Virus record (IMG/VR): IMGVR_UViG_3300033155_000580
Coordinates: 1-51,102 of that record
Strand: one strand, 5' to 3'
Length of the DNA: 51,102 nucleotides
Origin: a virus
A program made the translations under genes and the position numbers. Positions 49,457 to 51,102 of this stretch are shown here, in pieces. How positions within the stretch are numbered: position 1 is the first letter of the stretch; each line of letters opens with the position of its first letter. The notes beneath the pieces are model-generated. The model did no database searches and was not told the DNA's origin. It saw nothing but the letters and a program-made list of their open reading frames with translations.

Positions 49457-49852
49457 ATGAAGCTTAAAGATATCCAGGCAATGGCTGATAAGGATCTTAA
49501 AATCAGCCAAGACCAACTACATGAAATATCAATGGACGTACCATACCTCCATAACAAATATTATAAACATTTATCAGAAGCGCGCCTTGCTTTGAAACTT
49601 ATTGAAGCAGGATACAATAAATTATATAAAGAAAAATATAATTACTTCTCTGTGGATTATAGTATATTATTAGATCGAAAAGAGATACCAATTTATATAG
49701 CCGCGGATCCAGATATTGTTCAGGCTGATAATAAAGTATTCCTCCAAAAAGAAAAAATCAAATACCTCGAAGCTATCATTGATAATATTAGTCGTATATC
49801 TTTCAATGTTAGAAATGCAATTGAATTTATTAAATTCACACACGGCGAATAA
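49457..49852 (+). CDS. uvsY: UvsY recombination mediator
   Basis: The 131-residue product fits UvsY: a helical N-terminal region, repeated lysine/tyrosine stretches (LHNKYYKHLSEARLALKLIEAGYNKLYKEKYNYFSVDY) and the C-terminal LEAIIDNISRISFNVRNAIEFIKFTHGE. Its length is close to the T4 protein (137 residues). UvsY loads the UvsX recombinase on gp32-coated single strands. The partner gene uvsW overlaps it by one base (TAATG). Confidence 0.85.
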   Translation: MKLKDIQAMADKDLKISQDQLHEISMDVPYLHNKYYKHLSEARLALKLIEAGYNKLYKEKYNYFSVDYSILLDRKEIPIYIAADPDIVQADNKVFLQKEKIKYLEAIIDNISRISFNVRNAIEFIKFTHGE

Positions 49853-51102
49853 TGACAACAATACATCTAAAAAGATTAAATGATGTTCACATGTATGTAG
49901 ACTGTGATAGGTCTATGGCCTATGAATTGTCAGACTTCTTTTCATTTAAAGCACCTGGTTATTTCTTCAACCCATTATATAAGGCGGGAGTGTGGGATGG
50001 TGTAATCAGAATATTCAATGCCAACTCTAAAAAATTGTATGTTGGTTTAATGGGACATATGGAATACTTCGCCAAGTCTCGTGGATATACTTTAAAGGTT
50101 GACGAAGGTATATTGACTGTTGATAAACGAATAACGCCTGAGTTCACCAAAGAATTCACAGACAAGTTAAACGCATATGCTCTAGACAAATCAACAAACA
50201 CATGGGAACAAATCAAAGCAAGAGATTATCAACTCTATGCAATATATGATGCTCTGAGGTATAAACGTACAACACTTGTTTCACCTACATCCTCAGGTAA
50301 AAGTTTTATTATATACAGCCTTGTTAGATACATTCAAACTCAATTAAAGAAAAATAGAAAGGTTTTGATTGTGGTTCCTACAATTGGCCTTGTTTCACAA
50401 ATGAAGAAAGACTTTGAGGAATACTCATATAAAAATGGTTGGGACACAGAAGATAATGTTCACTTAATCCACGGTGGCCAGGATAAACACACAGATAAGA
50501 ATGTAGTTATTTCAACATGGCAATCTATATACAAGATGGGTCCAAAATACTTTGAACAGTTTGGCGCAATAATTGGGGACGAGTGTCATTTATTTAAAGC
50601 CAAATCTCTATCATCTATAATGGACAAGCTAACTGACTGCCCTTACCGTGTTGGCTTAACAGGAACATTAGGTTCTAAAACTGTTCATAAGCTTGTGCTT
50701 GAAGGTCTCTTTGGTAGATCAAAGAAATACATCTCAACAAAACAATTAATGGATAGGAAAGAAGTTGCTGACTTGACAATCAAGGCAATCAACTTAATAT
50801 ATCCTGATGAAGAGAAGAAAGCATTAACACAGGTTGTAAAAATCATCGACGGTGAGGAAGTTAAAAGGAAAGCCACATACCAAGATGAATTAAAATATAT
50901 TCTAGAACATAAGAAAAGAAATAATTTTATTATCAATCTAACTAAATCACTATCAGCGAACACACTGATATTGTTCTCACGGAACGCTCATGGTGAGTAT
51001 CTCCGAGACAAGATCACAGAGAATCTGAAAGGTACTGGTCGTACTGTCTACTTTGTTAATGGTGGTACATCTAAAGATGACAGGGAACATATTAGATTAA
51101 TA
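49852..51102 (+). CDS. uvsW: UvsW DNA/RNA helicase, N-terminal part (cut by window end)
   Basis: The frame is open to the last base, so 417 codons are visible. The N-terminal domain (residues 1-115) is basic with FFSFKAPGYFFNPLYKAGVWDG, as in UvsW. The superfamily 2 motor has motif I PTSSGKS at 145-151, motif II DECH at 243-246 and motif III GLTGTLG near 268-274, and later LILFSRNAHGEYL of the second RecA-like lobe begins. UvsW unwinds branched DNA and R-loops, shutting off origin-dependent replication in T4. It is co-transcribed with uvsY. Confidence 0.93.
   Translation, partial: MTTIHLKRLNDVHMYVDCDRSMAYELSDFFSFKAPGYFFNPLYKAGVWDGVIRIFNANSKKLYVGLMGHMEYFAKSRGYTLKVDEGILTVDKRITPEFTKEFTDKLNAYALDKSTNTWEQIKARDYQLYAIYDALRYKRTTLVSPTSSGKSFIIYSLVRYIQTQLKKNRKVLIVVPTIGLVSQMKKDFEEYSYKNGWDTEDNVHLIHGGQDKHTDKNVVISTWQSIYKMGPKYFEQFGAIIGDECHLFKAKSLSSIMDKLTDCPYRVGLTGTLGSKTVHKLVLEGLFGRSKKYISTKQLMDRKEVADLTIKAINLIYPDEEKKALTQVVKIIDGEEVKRKATYQDELKYILEHKKRNNFIINLTKSLSANTLILFSRNAHGEYLRDKITENLKGTGRTVYFVNGGTSKDDREHIRLI

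Noticed and set aside
1-51102. Insertion sequences, integrase or attachment sites
   Set aside because: No transposase or integrase frame and no terminal inverted repeats were seen; the duplicated adhesin segments are genic and lack mobile element features.

Overview
The window is part of a T4-like myovirus genome (a contractile-tailed, tevenvirus-type phage). It is AT-rich, nearly every gene is on the + strand, and genes are packed with 1-10 base gaps or 1-7 base overlaps. The order gp27-like / gp5 / gp25 / gp6 / gp7-position / gp8 ... gp13 / gp14 / gp15 / gp16 / gp17 / gp18 / gp19 / gp20 / core proteins / gp21 / gp22 / gp23 ... uvsY / uvsW matches the virion block of marine T4-like phages such as cyanophages and the pelagiphage HTVC008M. 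Many fibre modules also have a marine-phage look. The host cannot be read from the sequence: no photosynthesis genes and no tRNAs were seen. T4-type late promoters (TATAAATA and close variants) recur in front of structural genes, so the phage probably uses a gp55-like late sigma factor encoded elsewhere.

Layout: 1-9391 holds the baseplate hub and wedge genes, interrupted by a structured, gene-poor stretch at 1958-2506. 9404-16134 holds a very large DUF4815-type structural protein and baseplate/fibre proteins. 16147-32558 is a 16-kb accessory fibre/adhesin region. 32583-33622 looks like a lysis cassette (holin candidate, i-spanin, o-spanin). 33625-37632 holds the neck genes 13, 14 and 15, with five small genes inserted between 13 and 14. 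37645-43663 holds terminase, sheath, tube and portal. 43663-48364 holds prohead core proteins, protease, scaffold and major capsid protein. 48488-51102 holds a papain-like hydrolase, a tail-tube-like protein, UvsY and the truncated UvsW helicase.

The accessory fibre region is the most unusual part. Two nearly identical glycine-rich adhesin genes (18822 and 26717) each head a module of fibre genes. Each adhesin is followed at once by a different small enzyme-like gene: a cupin in copy A and an aspartyl/asparaginyl beta-hydroxylase-like dioxygenase in copy B. A sulfotransferase sits just upstream of copy A. A remnant of the cupin start codons persists after copy B, which marks a recombination junction. 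Nearby are a collagen-like protein and a 1138-residue fibre that joins seven propeller-type repeats to a YadA-like head. I infer a locus in which adhesin tips and tip- or host-surface-modifying enzymes are exchanged as cassettes.

A second notable feature is the group of small genes between genes 13 and 14. Three of them start with a short sequence resembling the T4 capsid-targeting sequence, ending in a site for the gp21 prohead protease. They are candidates for internal proteins packaged in the head and injected with the DNA.
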